A stretch of 64,000 nucleotides of DNA from Streptomyces sp. RPT161 (GTDB lineage: Bacteria; Actinomycetota; Actinomycetes; Streptomycetales; Streptomycetaceae), in the NCBI RefSeq assembly GCF_027533845.1, contig NZ_JAPZVN010000002.1, positions 434,001-498,000 on the forward strand, given 5' to 3'. How positions within the stretch are numbered: the first letter of the stretch is position 1; every line of letters begins with the position of its first letter. The translations under genes and the position numbers were made by a program. Below the pieces are notes generated by a model that saw nothing but the letters and a program-made list of their open reading frames with translations, did not search any database and was not told the origin of the DNA. Positions 35,402 to 43,511 of this stretch are shown piece after piece.

Positions 35402-36208
35402 GTGAAAAAGCTCTCCGCACGACGGCGCCACCCGCTGGCGGCGCTCGTCGTCCTACTCTTCGCGCTTGCGGCCACCGGGGGGCTGTATGCCGCGTTCGCG
35501 CCGGCTGAGAAGGCGCAGGCCGACTCCGCGCAGTCCCTAGCGACCGAGGAGGGCAAGAAGCTCTACTCCGTGGGCTGTGCCTCCTGCCACGGCACCTCCG
35601 GGCAGGGCACCCACAGCGGTCCGAGCCTGGTCGGTGTGGGTGCCGCCGCGGTGGACTTCCAGGTCGGCACCGGCCGTATGCCCGCCCAGCAGCCGGGTGC
35701 GCAGGTCCCGCGGAAGAAGGCCATCTACGACCAGGCCCAGATCGACCAGCTCGCCGCGTACATCGCCTCGCTCGGTCCCGGCCCGGCCATCCCGTCGAAG
35801 CAGCAGTACAGCCCCGACGGCGCCGACATCGCCAACGGCGGCCAGCTGTTCCGTACCAACTGCGCGCAGTGCCACAACTCGACCGGCAAGGGTGGTGCGC
35901 TGTCCGAGGGCAAGTTCGCACCGACGCTTGACGGTGTCGACCCCAAGCACATCTACGAGGCCATGCTGACCGGGCCGCAGAACATGCCCAACTTCCCGGA
36001 CAGCACCCTGCCGTCGAAGGACAAGAAGGACATCGTCGCCTACCTCGGGCAGGTCGACAGCTCCAAGAGCGAGAGCCCCGGTGGTCTTGAGCTCGGCGGC
36101 CTCGGACCGGTCAGTGAGGGTCTCTTCGCCTGGGTCTTCGGTCTCGGTGCAATGATCACCGTGGCCATTTGGGTCGCCGCTCACACGGCAAAGGCCAGGA
36201 AGTCATGA
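35402..36208 (+). CDS. qcrC: diheme cytochrome c of the cytochrome bcc complex
   Basis: 268 residues, GTG 35402. An N-terminal membrane helix/signal is followed by two cytochrome c domains, each with CxxCH: CASCH (about residue 59) and CAQCH (about 157). A C-terminal anchor helix (SEGLFAWVFGLGAMITVAIW) follows. It passes electrons from the Rieske protein directly to CuA of CtaC, replacing soluble cytochrome c. It overlaps qcrA by 4 nt. Confidence 0.97.
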   Translation: MKKLSARRRHPLAALVVLLFALAATGGLYAAFAPAEKAQADSAQSLATEEGKKLYSVGCASCHGTSGQGTHSGPSLVGVGAAAVDFQVGTGRMPAQQPGAQVPRKKAIYDQAQIDQLAAYIASLGPGPAIPSKQQYSPDGADIANGGQLFRTNCAQCHNSTGKGGALSEGKFAPTLDGVDPKHIYEAMLTGPQNMPNFPDSTLPSKDKKDIVAYLGQVDSSKSESPGGLELGGLGPVSEGLFAWVFGLGAMITVAIWVAAHTAKARKS

Positions 36209-37260
36209 GCAACGAGGACATGTCAGAAGCAAACCTGCCGAGTGAGCGGGAGCACGCTCACCACGGTGCGGTCGAGCCGGTCGGCGACCCGTTCGCCGAC
36301 CCGGGCCTGCCGCCCCACGAGCCGCGCCGTCAGGACATCGACGAACAGACCGCCAGGCGCTCCGAGCGCACCGTGGCGCTGCTGTTCGTCCTGTCGATGA
36401 TCGCGACCGTAGGCTTCATCGCCTCCTACGTGATCTTCCCGATCGGCAAGATCGTCTACATCTTCCCGTTCGGGCACGTCAGCGCGCTGAACTTCTCCCT
36501 GGGCCTGACCCTCGGTGTCGCGCTGTTCGCCATCGGCGCCGGAGCGGTCCACTGGGCCCGCACGCTGATGTCGGACGAGGAGATCCCGGACGAGCGGCAC
36601 GCCATCGAGGCGACGCCCGAGGTCCGCGAGAAGGTCTTCGCCGACTTCCGCCAGGGCGTCAAGGAGAGCCAGTACGGCCGCCGCAAGCTGATCCGGACCA
36701 CGATGATGGGCGCCCTGTCCCTGGTCCCGCTGTCCGGCGTCGTCCTGCTGCGCGACCTCGGCCCGCTGCCGGAGAAGAAGCTGCGGACCACGGCGTGGCG
36801 CAAGGGCATGAAGCTGATCAACGAGAACACCAATCAGCCGCTGCGTCCCGAGGACATCGGCGTCGGCTCGCTGACGTTCGCCAAGCCGGAAGGCCTGAGC
36901 GAGGACGACGAGAACTTCCAGACCGTCATCGCCAAGGCCGCGCTGATGATCGTCCGGCTCAACCCGGAGGACATCAAGGACAAGCGCGAGCTTGAGTGGT
37001 CGCACCAGGGCATCGTCGCCTACTCCAAGATCTGCACCCACGTCGGCTGCCCGATCAGCCTTTACGAGCAGCAGACGCATCACGTGCTGTGCCCCTGCCA
37101 CCAGTCGACGTTCGACCTCTCCGACGGTGGTCGGGTGATCTTCGGCCCGGCGGGCCACGCCCTGCCGCAGCTGCGGATCAGCGTCAACGCACAGGGCTAC
37201 CTCGAAGCGCTCGGCGACTTCGCGGAGCCCGTCGGCCCGAGCTTCTGGGAGCGCGGATGA
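36205..37260 (+). CDS. qcrA: Rieske iron-sulfur subunit of the cytochrome bcc complex
   Basis: 351 residues from ATG 36205 (ATGA overlap with qcrC). Three membrane helices, in the actinobacterial style (about 57-78, 98-120, 170-190), then the Rieske domain with 2Fe-2S ligands in CTHVGCP and CPCHQSTFD. Oxidises menaquinol together with QcrB. The acidic hydrophilic N-terminus (about 50 residues) is typical. Confidence 0.97.
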   Translation: MSNEDMSEANLPSEREHAHHGAVEPVGDPFADPGLPPHEPRRQDIDEQTARRSERTVALLFVLSMIATVGFIASYVIFPIGKIVYIFPFGHVSALNFSLGLTLGVALFAIGAGAVHWARTLMSDEEIPDERHAIEATPEVREKVFADFRQGVKESQYGRRKLIRTTMMGALSLVPLSGVVLLRDLGPLPEKKLRTTAWRKGMKLINENTNQPLRPEDIGVGSLTFAKPEGLSEDDENFQTVIAKAALMIVRLNPEDIKDKRELEWSHQGIVAYSKICTHVGCPISLYEQQTHHVLCPCHQSTFDLSDGGRVIFGPAGHALPQLRISVNAQGYLEALGDFAEPVGPSFWERG

Positions 37261-38900
37261 GCACTGCAAGCCATGAGGCGAACGCCTCCGCACGGCGGGG
37301 CAAGGCCCCGGCCGGTGAGCGGTTGGCTGACTGGGCGGACGGCAGGCTGGGTATCTACGGCCTCGCCAAGGCCAACATGCGCAAGATCTTCCCGGACCAC
37401 TGGTCCTTCATGCTCGGTGAGGTCTCGCTCTACAGCTTCGTCATCATCATCCTCACGGGTGTGTACCTGACGCTGTTCTTCCACCCGAGCATGCAGGAGG
37501 TCGTCTACAACGGCCCCTACGTACCGCTCCAGGGCATCCGCATGTCGGAGGCCTTCGAGTCGACCATGCACATCAGCTTCGAGGTGCGCGGTGGTCTGCT
37601 GATCCGTCAGATCCACCACTGGGCGGCGCTGGTCTTCGTGGCCGCGATGCTCGTGCACATGATGCGGGTGTTCTTCACCGGCGCGTTCCGCAAGCCGCGT
37701 GAGGTCAACTGGGTCTTCGGCTTCCTGCTGCTGGTCCTCGGCATGTTCACCGGTTTCACCGGTTACTCGCTGCCGGACGACCTGCTGTCGGGTACCGGTG
37801 TCCGGTTCATGGAGGGCGCGATCCTGTCGGTCCCGATCGTCGGGACCTACCTGCAGATGTTCCTGTTCGGCGGCGAGTTCCCCGGGCACGACTTCGTCTC
37901 GCGCTTCTACACGATCCACATCCTGCTGCTGCCGGGCATCATGGCCGCGCTGCTGGTGGGCCACCTGATCCTGGTCTTCTACCACAAGCACACGCAGTGG
38001 GCGGGCCCCGGCCGTACCAACAAGAACGTGGTCGGCATGCCGCTGCTGCCGGTGTACATGGCGAAGGCGGGCGGCTTCTTCTTCCTGGTCTTCGGCGTCA
38101 TCGCGGCCATCGCGGCGATCGCCACGATCAACCCGATCTGGGCGTTCGGCCCGTACCGGCCGGACCAGGTGTCCACCGGTGCGCAGCCTGACTGGTACAT
38201 GGGCTTCTCCGAGGGCCTGATCCGTGTCATGCCCGGCTGGGAGATCAACCTGTGGGGCCACACCCTCCAGTTGGGTGTGTTCATCCCGCTGATCATCTTC
38301 CCGCTGGTGCTGGTGACGATCGCCGTCTGGCCGTTCATCGAGGCCTGGGTCACCGGTGACGACCGCGAGCACCACATCCTGGACCGGCCGCGCAACCGCC
38401 CGGTGCGCACCGGCTTCGGTGCGGCGTGGATCTCCTGGTACCTGATCCTGCTGGTGGGTGGTGGCAACGACCTGTGGGCGACCCACTTCCACCTGTCGAT
38501 CAACGCCATCACGTGGACCGTCCGCATCGGCTTCTTCCTGGTCCCGGTGCTGACGTTCGTGATCACCAAGCGGATCTGCCTGGGTCTGCAGCGTCGTGAC
38601 CGCGACAAGGTGCTGCACGGTCGCGAGACCGGCATCATCAAGCGGCTGCCGCACGGTGAGTTCATCGAGGTGCACGAGCCGCTGCCGCAGGACCAGTTGC
38701 ACACCCTCACCGCTCACGACCAGCCCAAGCCGCTGGAGATCGGCCCCGAGGTCGACGAGAACGGTGTGGAGCGCAAGCTGGACCGCAAGACCAGGCTGCG
38801 CGCCAAGCTCTCGCGCGCGGTGTACGGCGAGGGGGCGCAGATCCCCAAGCCGACCGCGGCCGAGCACGCCGAGATCACCAGCGGCCACGGCCACCACTGA
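37257..38900 (+). CDS. qcrB: cytochrome b subunit of the cytochrome bcc complex
   Basis: 547 residues from ATG 37257, overlapping qcrA by 4 nt. About eight to nine helices with heme b His pairs (IRQIHHWAALVFVAAMLVHM; HDFVSRFYTIHILLLPG, VGHLILVFYHKH) and the quinol-site PDW loop (STGAQPDWYMGFSEG). A cytosolic tail of about 120 residues ends in GHGHH. It carries menaquinol oxidation and proton translocation. Last gene before a strong terminator. Confidence 0.97.
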   Translation: MSTASHEANASARRGKAPAGERLADWADGRLGIYGLAKANMRKIFPDHWSFMLGEVSLYSFVIIILTGVYLTLFFHPSMQEVVYNGPYVPLQGIRMSEAFESTMHISFEVRGGLLIRQIHHWAALVFVAAMLVHMMRVFFTGAFRKPREVNWVFGFLLLVLGMFTGFTGYSLPDDLLSGTGVRFMEGAILSVPIVGTYLQMFLFGGEFPGHDFVSRFYTIHILLLPGIMAALLVGHLILVFYHKHTQWAGPGRTNKNVVGMPLLPVYMAKAGGFFFLVFGVIAAIAAIATINPIWAFGPYRPDQVSTGAQPDWYMGFSEGLIRVMPGWEINLWGHTLQLGVFIPLIIFPLVLVTIAVWPFIEAWVTGDDREHHILDRPRNRPVRTGFGAAWISWYLILLVGGGNDLWATHFHLSINAITWTVRIGFFLVPVLTFVITKRICLGLQRRDRDKVLHGRETGIIKRLPHGEFIEVHEPLPQDQLHTLTAHDQPKPLEIGPEVDENGVERKLDRKTRLRAKLSRAVYGEGAQIPKPTAAEHAEITSGHGHH

Positions 38901-38934
38901 TCCCGCCGTCAACCGGCACTGATCGCCACAGACC

Positions 38935-38979
38935 AGGACCCCGGTCCGGTCCCCGCCACAGGGACCGGGCCGGGGTCCT
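38935..38979 (+). terminator. terminator of the ctaE-qcrCAB operon
   Basis: An inverted repeat of 19 bp with one G-T mismatch: AGGACCCCGGTCCGGTCCC / GGGACCGGGCCGGGGTCCT, loop 7 nt, 35 nt after the qcrB stop. Confidence 0.88.
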
Positions 38980-39110
38980 GGCGTTTCCCGGCACGTCCCG
39001 GGGTGTCCGCAGTGCGGGCGCGGTGCCCGTGCGGCCTCGGCACGCCGATAGGCTCAGGGGTGCCGGGAACGTACCGGAAGCCAGAGCGTCGACCGCCAGG
39101 AGCGTGGACC

Positions 39111-40175
39111 ATGAACGCCCAGACCCCAGCCGGAGGCGAGACCGTGGCGGCGCGCAGCTGGCCGGACGTGCTGAGCGACCTGCTGGCCGGCCGGGACCTG
39201 TCCTCGGACGACACCGCGTGGGCGATGGACCGGATCATGAGCGGCGAGGCGAGCGACGCCCAGATCGCCGGGTTCGCGGTGGCACTACGTGCCAAGGGCG
39301 AGACGGTCGACGAGGTCTCCGGGATCGTTCGGACGATGTACGAGCACGCCAGGCTCATCGAGGTGCCGGGCCCCTCGGTGGACATCGTCGGCACCGGCGG
39401 GGACCGGGCCAAGACGGTCAACATCTCGACCATGTCGGCGATCGTGGTGGCCGGTACGGGGGCGAAGGTGGTCAAGCACGGCAACCGTTCCGCCTCCTCC
39501 GCCAGCGGGGCCTCCGACGTGCTGGAGCGGCTCGGCGTCAATCTGGAGCTGTCGCCGCAGCGGGTGGCCGAGGTCGCGCAGGAGGCGGGCATCACGTTCT
39601 GCTTCGCCGTGAAGTTCCATCCCGCGCTGCGCCATGTGGCCCGTGCCAGGCGGGAGTTGGGCATCCCCACCGCGTTCAACTTCCTCGGTCCGCTGACCAA
39701 TCCGGCCCGGGTACGGGCCCAGGCGACCGGTGTCGCCGACGCGCGCATGGCGCCGATCCTGGCGGGCGTACTGGCCGACCGGGGCTCCTCCGCGCTGGTC
39801 TTCCGCGGCGACGACGGGCTCGACGAGCTCACCACCACCGCGACCTCGCAGGTGTGGGTGGTACGGGACGGCAAGGTCGACCAGGTCCCGTTCGACCCCC
39901 GGGACGTCGGCCTCGACCTCGTTCCGGTCGAGGCACTGCGGGGCGCGGACCCCGCGTACAACGCGGAGGTCGCGCGGCGTGTGCTGGCGGGTGAGCGGGG
40001 TCCCGTCAGGGACGCGGTACTGCTCAACTCCGCCGCGGCCCTCGTCGCCCTCTCGCCGGGCGAGGGTCCCTTGACGGACAGCATCGCCGCGGCCATGCGG
40101 CGTGCCGCGCAGTCCATCGACTCGGGCGCCGCCCAGGCCGCCCTCGACCGCTGGGTGGCGGCCAGCAACAGCTAG
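39111..40175 (+). CDS. trpD: anthranilate phosphoribosyltransferase
   Basis: 354 residues from ATG 39111, with AGGAG 8 nt upstream. Motifs: PRPP-binding [36 protein letters not shown], and [13 protein letters not shown]. Second step of tryptophan synthesis. It stands apart from other trp genes here, downstream of qcrB but with its own spacer and terminator. An anthranilate synthase-type gene lies at the far end of the window. Confidence 0.95.
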   Translation: MNAQTPAGGETVAARSWPDVLSDLLAGRDLSSDDTAWAMDRIMSGEASDAQIAGFAVALRAKGETVDEVSGIVRTMYEHARLIEVPGPSVDIVGTGGDRAKTVNISTMSAIVVAGTGAKVVKHGNRSASSASGASDVLERLGVNLELSPQRVAEVAQEAGITFCFAVKFHPALRHVARARRELGIPTAFNFLGPLTNPARVRAQATGVADARMAPILAGVLADRGSSALVFRGDDGLDELTTTATSQVWVVRDGKVDQVPFDPRDVGLDLVPVEALRGADPAYNAEVARRVLAGERGPVRDAVLLNSAAALVALSPGEGPLTDSIAAAMRRAAQSIDSGAAQAALDRWVAASNS

Positions 40176-40187
40176 AGGTCCTCCTGC

Positions 40188-40223
40188 GGTTCCGCCCCCT
40201 GCCTCCTGTGGGAGGGCGGAGCC
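40188..40223 (+). terminator. terminator after trpD
   Basis: GGTTCCGCCC / GGGCGGAGCC, a 10-bp stem with one G-T pair, plus an inner CCTCC/GGAGG pairing, 12 nt after the trpD stop. Confidence 0.6.
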
Positions 40224-40255
40224 CCCAGGGATCACGTGCTGCTACACTCCTGCCC

Positions 40256-40371
40256 AAGGTCACGAGTGACAGCGAAAATGCCCCGGCTTGCTGTCCGGCA
40301 ACCCTCCGTCCGTGGCGGGGTGCCCCGGGTGATGACCAGGCCGTAGGCAGCGAGGTCTACGGCAAGCGCGG
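40256..40371 (+). ncRNA. SAM-IV riboswitch aptamer
   Basis: The sequence follows the actinobacterial SAM-IV pattern. P1 GGTCA (40258-40262) pairs with TGACC (40333-40337). Inside are P2 GACAGC/GCTGTC, the SAM-I-like core CCGGCAACCCTCC and the P3 GGCGGGGTGCC arm. A P5 hairpin CCGTAG (40341-40346) / CTACGG (40357-40362) follows, then GCAAGCGC. It lies 142 nt upstream of a SufS-like gene, consistent with repression of sulfur metabolism by S-adenosylmethionine. The pseudoknot was not modelled. Confidence 0.88.
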
Positions 40372-40414
40372 ACCCTCGCGAATCCAGGGGGTCCTGGTTA
40401 TCGTGGGAGTTTTT

Positions 40415-40435
40415 GTGAGCAAGCGAATGCGATAG
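40415..40435 (+). CDS. six-codon leader ORF (MSKRMR) behind the SAM-IV aptamer
   Basis: GTG-AGC-AAG-CGA-ATG-CGA-TAG is preceded by GGGAG (40405-40409) at an ideal 5-nt spacing. Its stop codon is the first base of a terminator hairpin. Nothing else explains such a strong ribosome site here. It is probably a regulatory leader peptide whose translation influences readthrough into the SufS-like gene. Whether it is made is untested. Confidence 0.5.
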   Translation: MSKRMR

Positions 40436-40455
40436 GGCCTGTCGGCCCCTTTTTC
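40435..40455 (+). terminator. terminator/attenuator downstream of the SAM-IV riboswitch
   Basis: GGGCC (40435-40439), loop TGTC, GGCCC (40444-40448), then CTTTTT. T-runs after a stem are rare in this window, so this is a genuine intrinsic-terminator design placed before the coding region at 40513. Confidence 0.7.
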
Positions 40456-40512
40456 CCATTTCCCCGAGGCTTCTGCCTCGTGCCGCCGCTTGCCCGCCAG
40501 GGAGATTTCGCC

Positions 40513-41877
40513 ATGTCCGTGCTCAACTCTGCCGTCGAACAGACCATTTGTGCCCCGCTGCCCGTTCTCGGGCGTGATGTACTCGTTCCCCTGGTGACCG
40601 GGGGCGAGGTCACCTATGCCGCACTGGATTACGCGGCCAGCGCTCCCGCGTTGCAGCGGGTATGGGACGACGTGGCCGGATACGCGCCGTACTACGGCAG
40701 CGTGCACCGGGGCGCGGGATATCTGTCCCAGTTGTCCACCGACCTTTTTGAGCAAAGCCGGACAACCGTCGCGGAGTTCCTCGGCTGCCGCCCGGACGAC
40801 CAACTCGTCTTCACCCGCTCCACCACCGACTCGCTCAACCTGCTCGCGGCCGTACTGCCGCCCGGCACCCGGGTGTTCGTCTTCGAGACCGAGCACCACG
40901 CCTCGCTGCTGCCCTGGCGCGACGGCGAGGTCACTTACCTCAACGCCCCCCGCACCCCGCGCGAGGCGGTCGACACCCTGGAGCGGGCGCTCGCCGACCG
41001 CGCCCCGTACGGCCCTGCCCTGGTCTGTGTGACCGGCGCCTCCAACGTCACCGGTGAACTGTGGCCGGTACGCGAACTGGCCGCCGCCGCGCACGCGCAC
41101 GGCGCCCGTATCGTGCTAGACGCCGCACAGCTCGCCCCCCACCACCCGGTGGACATCGCCGGGTTGGACGTGGACTACGTCGCGTTCTCCGGGCACAAGC
41201 TCTACGCGCCGTTCGGCGCCGGGGTGTTGGCCGGACGCGCCGACTGGTTGCAGGCCGCCGAGCCGTACCTGGCGGGCGGCGGTGCCAGCAGGAGGGTCGC
41301 CCGGCGCGCCGACGGCGCGGTGGACGTCGAATGGCACAGCACGGCCGCCCGGCACGAGGCCGGTTCGCCGAACGTGATCGGGGTGTACGCCATCGCCTCC
41401 GCCTGCCGGGCGCTGACCGAGGCCGGGTTCGGTGCGCTGGTCGCCCGCGAGCAGGCGCTGGTCTCCCGGGTGCTGTCCGGGCTGGCGGAGATCCCGCAGG
41501 TCAAGGTGCTCTCGCTGTTCGGCGAGCAGGCCCCGCGGGTGGGCGTGATCTCGTTCGTGGTGGAGGGCTGGAACAGCTCGCACTTCGCCGCCGCACTCTC
41601 CGCGGAGTACGGCATCGGAGTCCGCGACGGGCTGTTCTGCGCGCACCCCCTGGTGCGTACGCTGCTCGGCGGTGAGCCGGACGCGGTGGGGGAGTGCGGT
41701 GCGCCGGAGGCGGAGCCGGGCGAGCGCTCGCTCAACGCCATCCGGGTCAGCTTCGGCGCCGGTACCCCCGACGAGCACGTGGAGCGTTTCCTCGGCGCGG
41801 TGGCGGAACTGGTCAGGGACGGTGCGAAGTGGAACTACCGCACCGAGGACGGCCGTTGCGTGCCGGACCGCGGCTGA
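40513..41877 (+). CDS. SufS/Csd-like class V aminotransferase under SAM-IV control
   Basis: 454 residues from ATG 40513, with GGGAG 8 nt upstream. PLP-dependent fold: TRSTTDSLNLLAAVL, ETEHHASLLPW, VLDAAQLAPHHPVDI, and the Schiff-base Lys in VAFSGHKLYAPFGAG. A Cys in RDGLFCAHPLVR matches the position of the persulfide Cys of group II cysteine desulfurases. This and the SAM-IV aptamer suggest sulfur mobilisation. Substrate unproven; it could also be a cysteine-conjugate or selenocysteine lyase. Converges with the Lrp-type gene, gap 4 nt. Confidence 0.85.
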   Translation: MSVLNSAVEQTICAPLPVLGRDVLVPLVTGGEVTYAALDYAASAPALQRVWDDVAGYAPYYGSVHRGAGYLSQLSTDLFEQSRTTVAEFLGCRPDDQLVFTRSTTDSLNLLAAVLPPGTRVFVFETEHHASLLPWRDGEVTYLNAPRTPREAVDTLERALADRAPYGPALVCVTGASNVTGELWPVRELAAAAHAHGARIVLDAAQLAPHHPVDIAGLDVDYVAFSGHKLYAPFGAGVLAGRADWLQAAEPYLAGGGASRRVARRADGAVDVEWHSTAARHEAGSPNVIGVYAIASACRALTEAGFGALVAREQALVSRVLSGLAEIPQVKVLSLFGEQAPRVGVISFVVEGWNSSHFAAALSAEYGIGVRDGLFCAHPLVRTLLGGEPDAVGECGAPEAEPGERSLNAIRVSFGAGTPDEHVERFLGAVAELVRDGAKWNYRTEDGRCVPDRG

Positions 41878-41881
41878 CCGG

Positions 41882-42163
41882 TCAGCCCTCCAGGCCGATG
41901 GCGAACGCCGCCTCCAGGTCGTGCTGGGAGTAGGTGCGGAACGCCACGTGGGTGTCGGTGGCGGCGACCCCGGGGATCTTGCTGATCCGGCCCGGGATGA
42001 CGTCCGCGAGGTCGTCGTGCCGGGCCACCCGCACCATCGCCACCAGGTCGTAGGTGCCGGTCACCGAGTAGACCTCGCTCACGTGCTCCAACGCGGCGAT
42101 CGACTCGGCGATCTCGGGGATACGGTCGACGTCGGTCTTGATGAGCACGATCGCGGTGATCAC
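41882..42163 (-). CDS. stand-alone Lrp/AsnC ligand-binding domain protein
   Basis: 93 residues (VITAIVLIKTDVDRIPEIAE) from GTG 42163, consisting only of the Lrp/AsnC C-terminal (RAM) domain: beta-alpha-beta with VSEVYSVTGTYDLVAMVRV. There is no helix-turn-helix. Such proteins bind amino acids and may modulate full-length Lrp regulators or enzymes. It sits 39 nt upstream of the rhomboid gene's stop and could be co-transcribed with it. Confidence 0.88.
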   Translation of the reverse strand: MITAIVLIKTDVDRIPEIAESIAALEHVSEVYSVTGTYDLVAMVRVARHDDLADVIPGRISKIPGVAATDTHVAFRTYSQHDLEAAFAIGLEG

Positions 42164-42202
42164 GGCTGACTGTCTCCTCGGGTCGCGGCCTGTGCGGTCA
42201 GC

Positions 42203-43009
42203 TTAGGGGCTGTGCGGCGGATCCTGGACGCGGCGGTGGCCCCCGGCGCCCGACCCCCGGAACCGGAACCACACCCACGTACACAGGAACCCGAACGCGA
42301 ACCCGATTACGTGGGCGAGGTAGGCGACCCCGGGACCGTGCTGCGGAATCCGGGTCGACAGCCACTGGAGCGCGAACCAGAAACCCAGCACCAGCCAGGC
42401 GGGAAAGCGCAGCGGCAGCCCCATCAGGAACGGGAAGAGGCTGGTCACCCGAGCCTTCGGGTACAGGTAGAGATAGCCGCCGAGCACCCCCGCGATGGCC
42501 CCGGAGGCGCCCACCAGCGTCTGCGCGGAACGGGCGTGGCCGAGCGCGTAGCCGAACGTGGCCAGGTACCCGGCCGCCAGATAGAACAGGGCGTACCGCC
42601 AGCGCCCCATCCGCCGCTCCACCCCGGCGCCGAAGACCGCCAGGAACAGCATGTTGCCCAGCAGGTGCGGCCAGCCGCCGTGCACGAACAGCGCGGTCAG
42701 CACCGACAGTATCGGCACCTTCACCCGCCCCGGTGGTACGTGGCAGCCGGGCGGCAGCCCCAGGGTGGCGGTGTGCAGCGGGCCGTGCCACAGCTCGCTG
42801 GGGATCACCCCCCAGCGGTCGAAGTACAGCGCCTGCGCGCACAGCTGCGCCTGCCCGGAGCCGTACGCGGGGTCCAGGCCGGAGATCGGGCCGATCACGA
42901 AGACCACCACGCACAGTCCGATGACCGTGTAGGTGACCACCGGCAGCGGACGCCCCAGCCGGTGTGTGGCCTGGCCCAGGAACTGTGTGACGGGGCGGAG
43001 CGCGGGCAT
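42203..43009 (-). CDS. rhomboid family intramembrane serine protease
   Basis: 268 residues. Six or more helices with the catalytic dyad: Ser in VGASGAIAGVLGGYL and His in AYLAHVIGFAFGF. HGGWPHLLGNMLFLAVFGAG supplies the conserved His/Asn oxyanion region. A WR-like loop (ERRMGRWRYALFYL) is present. It cleaves transmembrane helices of unknown substrates. Unlike the rhomboid-like protein at 11600-12313, all active-site motifs are intact. Confidence 0.93.
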   Translation of the reverse strand: MPALRPVTQFLGQATHRLGRPLPVVTYTVIGLCVVVFVIGPISGLDPAYGSGQAQLCAQALYFDRWGVIPSELWHGPLHTATLGLPPGCHVPPGRVKVPILSVLTALFVHGGWPHLLGNMLFLAVFGAGVERRMGRWRYALFYLAAGYLATFGYALGHARSAQTLVGASGAIAGVLGGYLYLYPKARVTSLFPFLMGLPLRFPAWLVLGFWFALQWLSTRIPQHGPGVAYLAHVIGFAFGFLCTWVWFRFRGSGAGGHRRVQDPPHSP

Positions 43010-43195
43010 AGGCCGATCATGGCGGAACGGGTCTAACGGGCATAGGCCGCCTCGCCGGACGGCCTGCCGTACACCCGCAGCGCGGGCGAGCCGCTAGGCC
43101 GTAGGGTTGCCCGCAGCGCAACCGCATTCTTTGAGCCAGGCCGACCTGGCCGTGCCCGTCGTGAGCCCGGCCAAGAGCTGAGAAGAGGACGACAG

Positions 43196-43450
43196 ATGCC
43201 GGTGCCACTGCCGACGGCCAGCACCAGATGGCGCTGCACGCTGTGCGGCAACCTCACCCGGTTCGACGTCACCCGCTCCAGCCGGGTCGTCGAGTACGTC
43301 CACCTGGACCTGGCCGGCGAACCGAGGGTGGAGGAGCGCGAGGTGCTCAGCGAGACGGTGGAATCGGTGCGCTGTCGTTGGTGCAGCGCCGCCGACCAGG
43401 TCGAACTGGTGGACCGCCCGGCCCCCGGCGCGGAGCCAGGGCAGGTCTGA
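43196..43450 (+). CDS. small zinc-ribbon-like protein
   Basis: 84 residues, MPVPLPTASTRWRCTLCGNL, with two CxxC pairs (CTLC about residue 14; CRWC about 62) that could bind one zinc ion. Acidic between the pairs. GAGAAGAGG lies upstream of ATG 43196. No function known. It lies 61 nt upstream of the NYN-domain gene and may be co-transcribed. Confidence 0.75.
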   Translation: MPVPLPTASTRWRCTLCGNLTRFDVTRSSRVVEYVHLDLAGEPRVEEREVLSETVESVRCRWCSAADQVELVDRPAPGAEPGQV

Positions 43451-43511
43451 CCCGCCCCGGGCGGGGACAATGAGGACGTACGACGGGGGTGGATACTGAC
43501 GGGAGTGACTG

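Noticed and set aside
37197-38912. 571-residue minus-strand open frame opposite qcrB
   Set aside because: Antisense shadow of qcrB; composition is typical of reversed GC-rich coding sequence.
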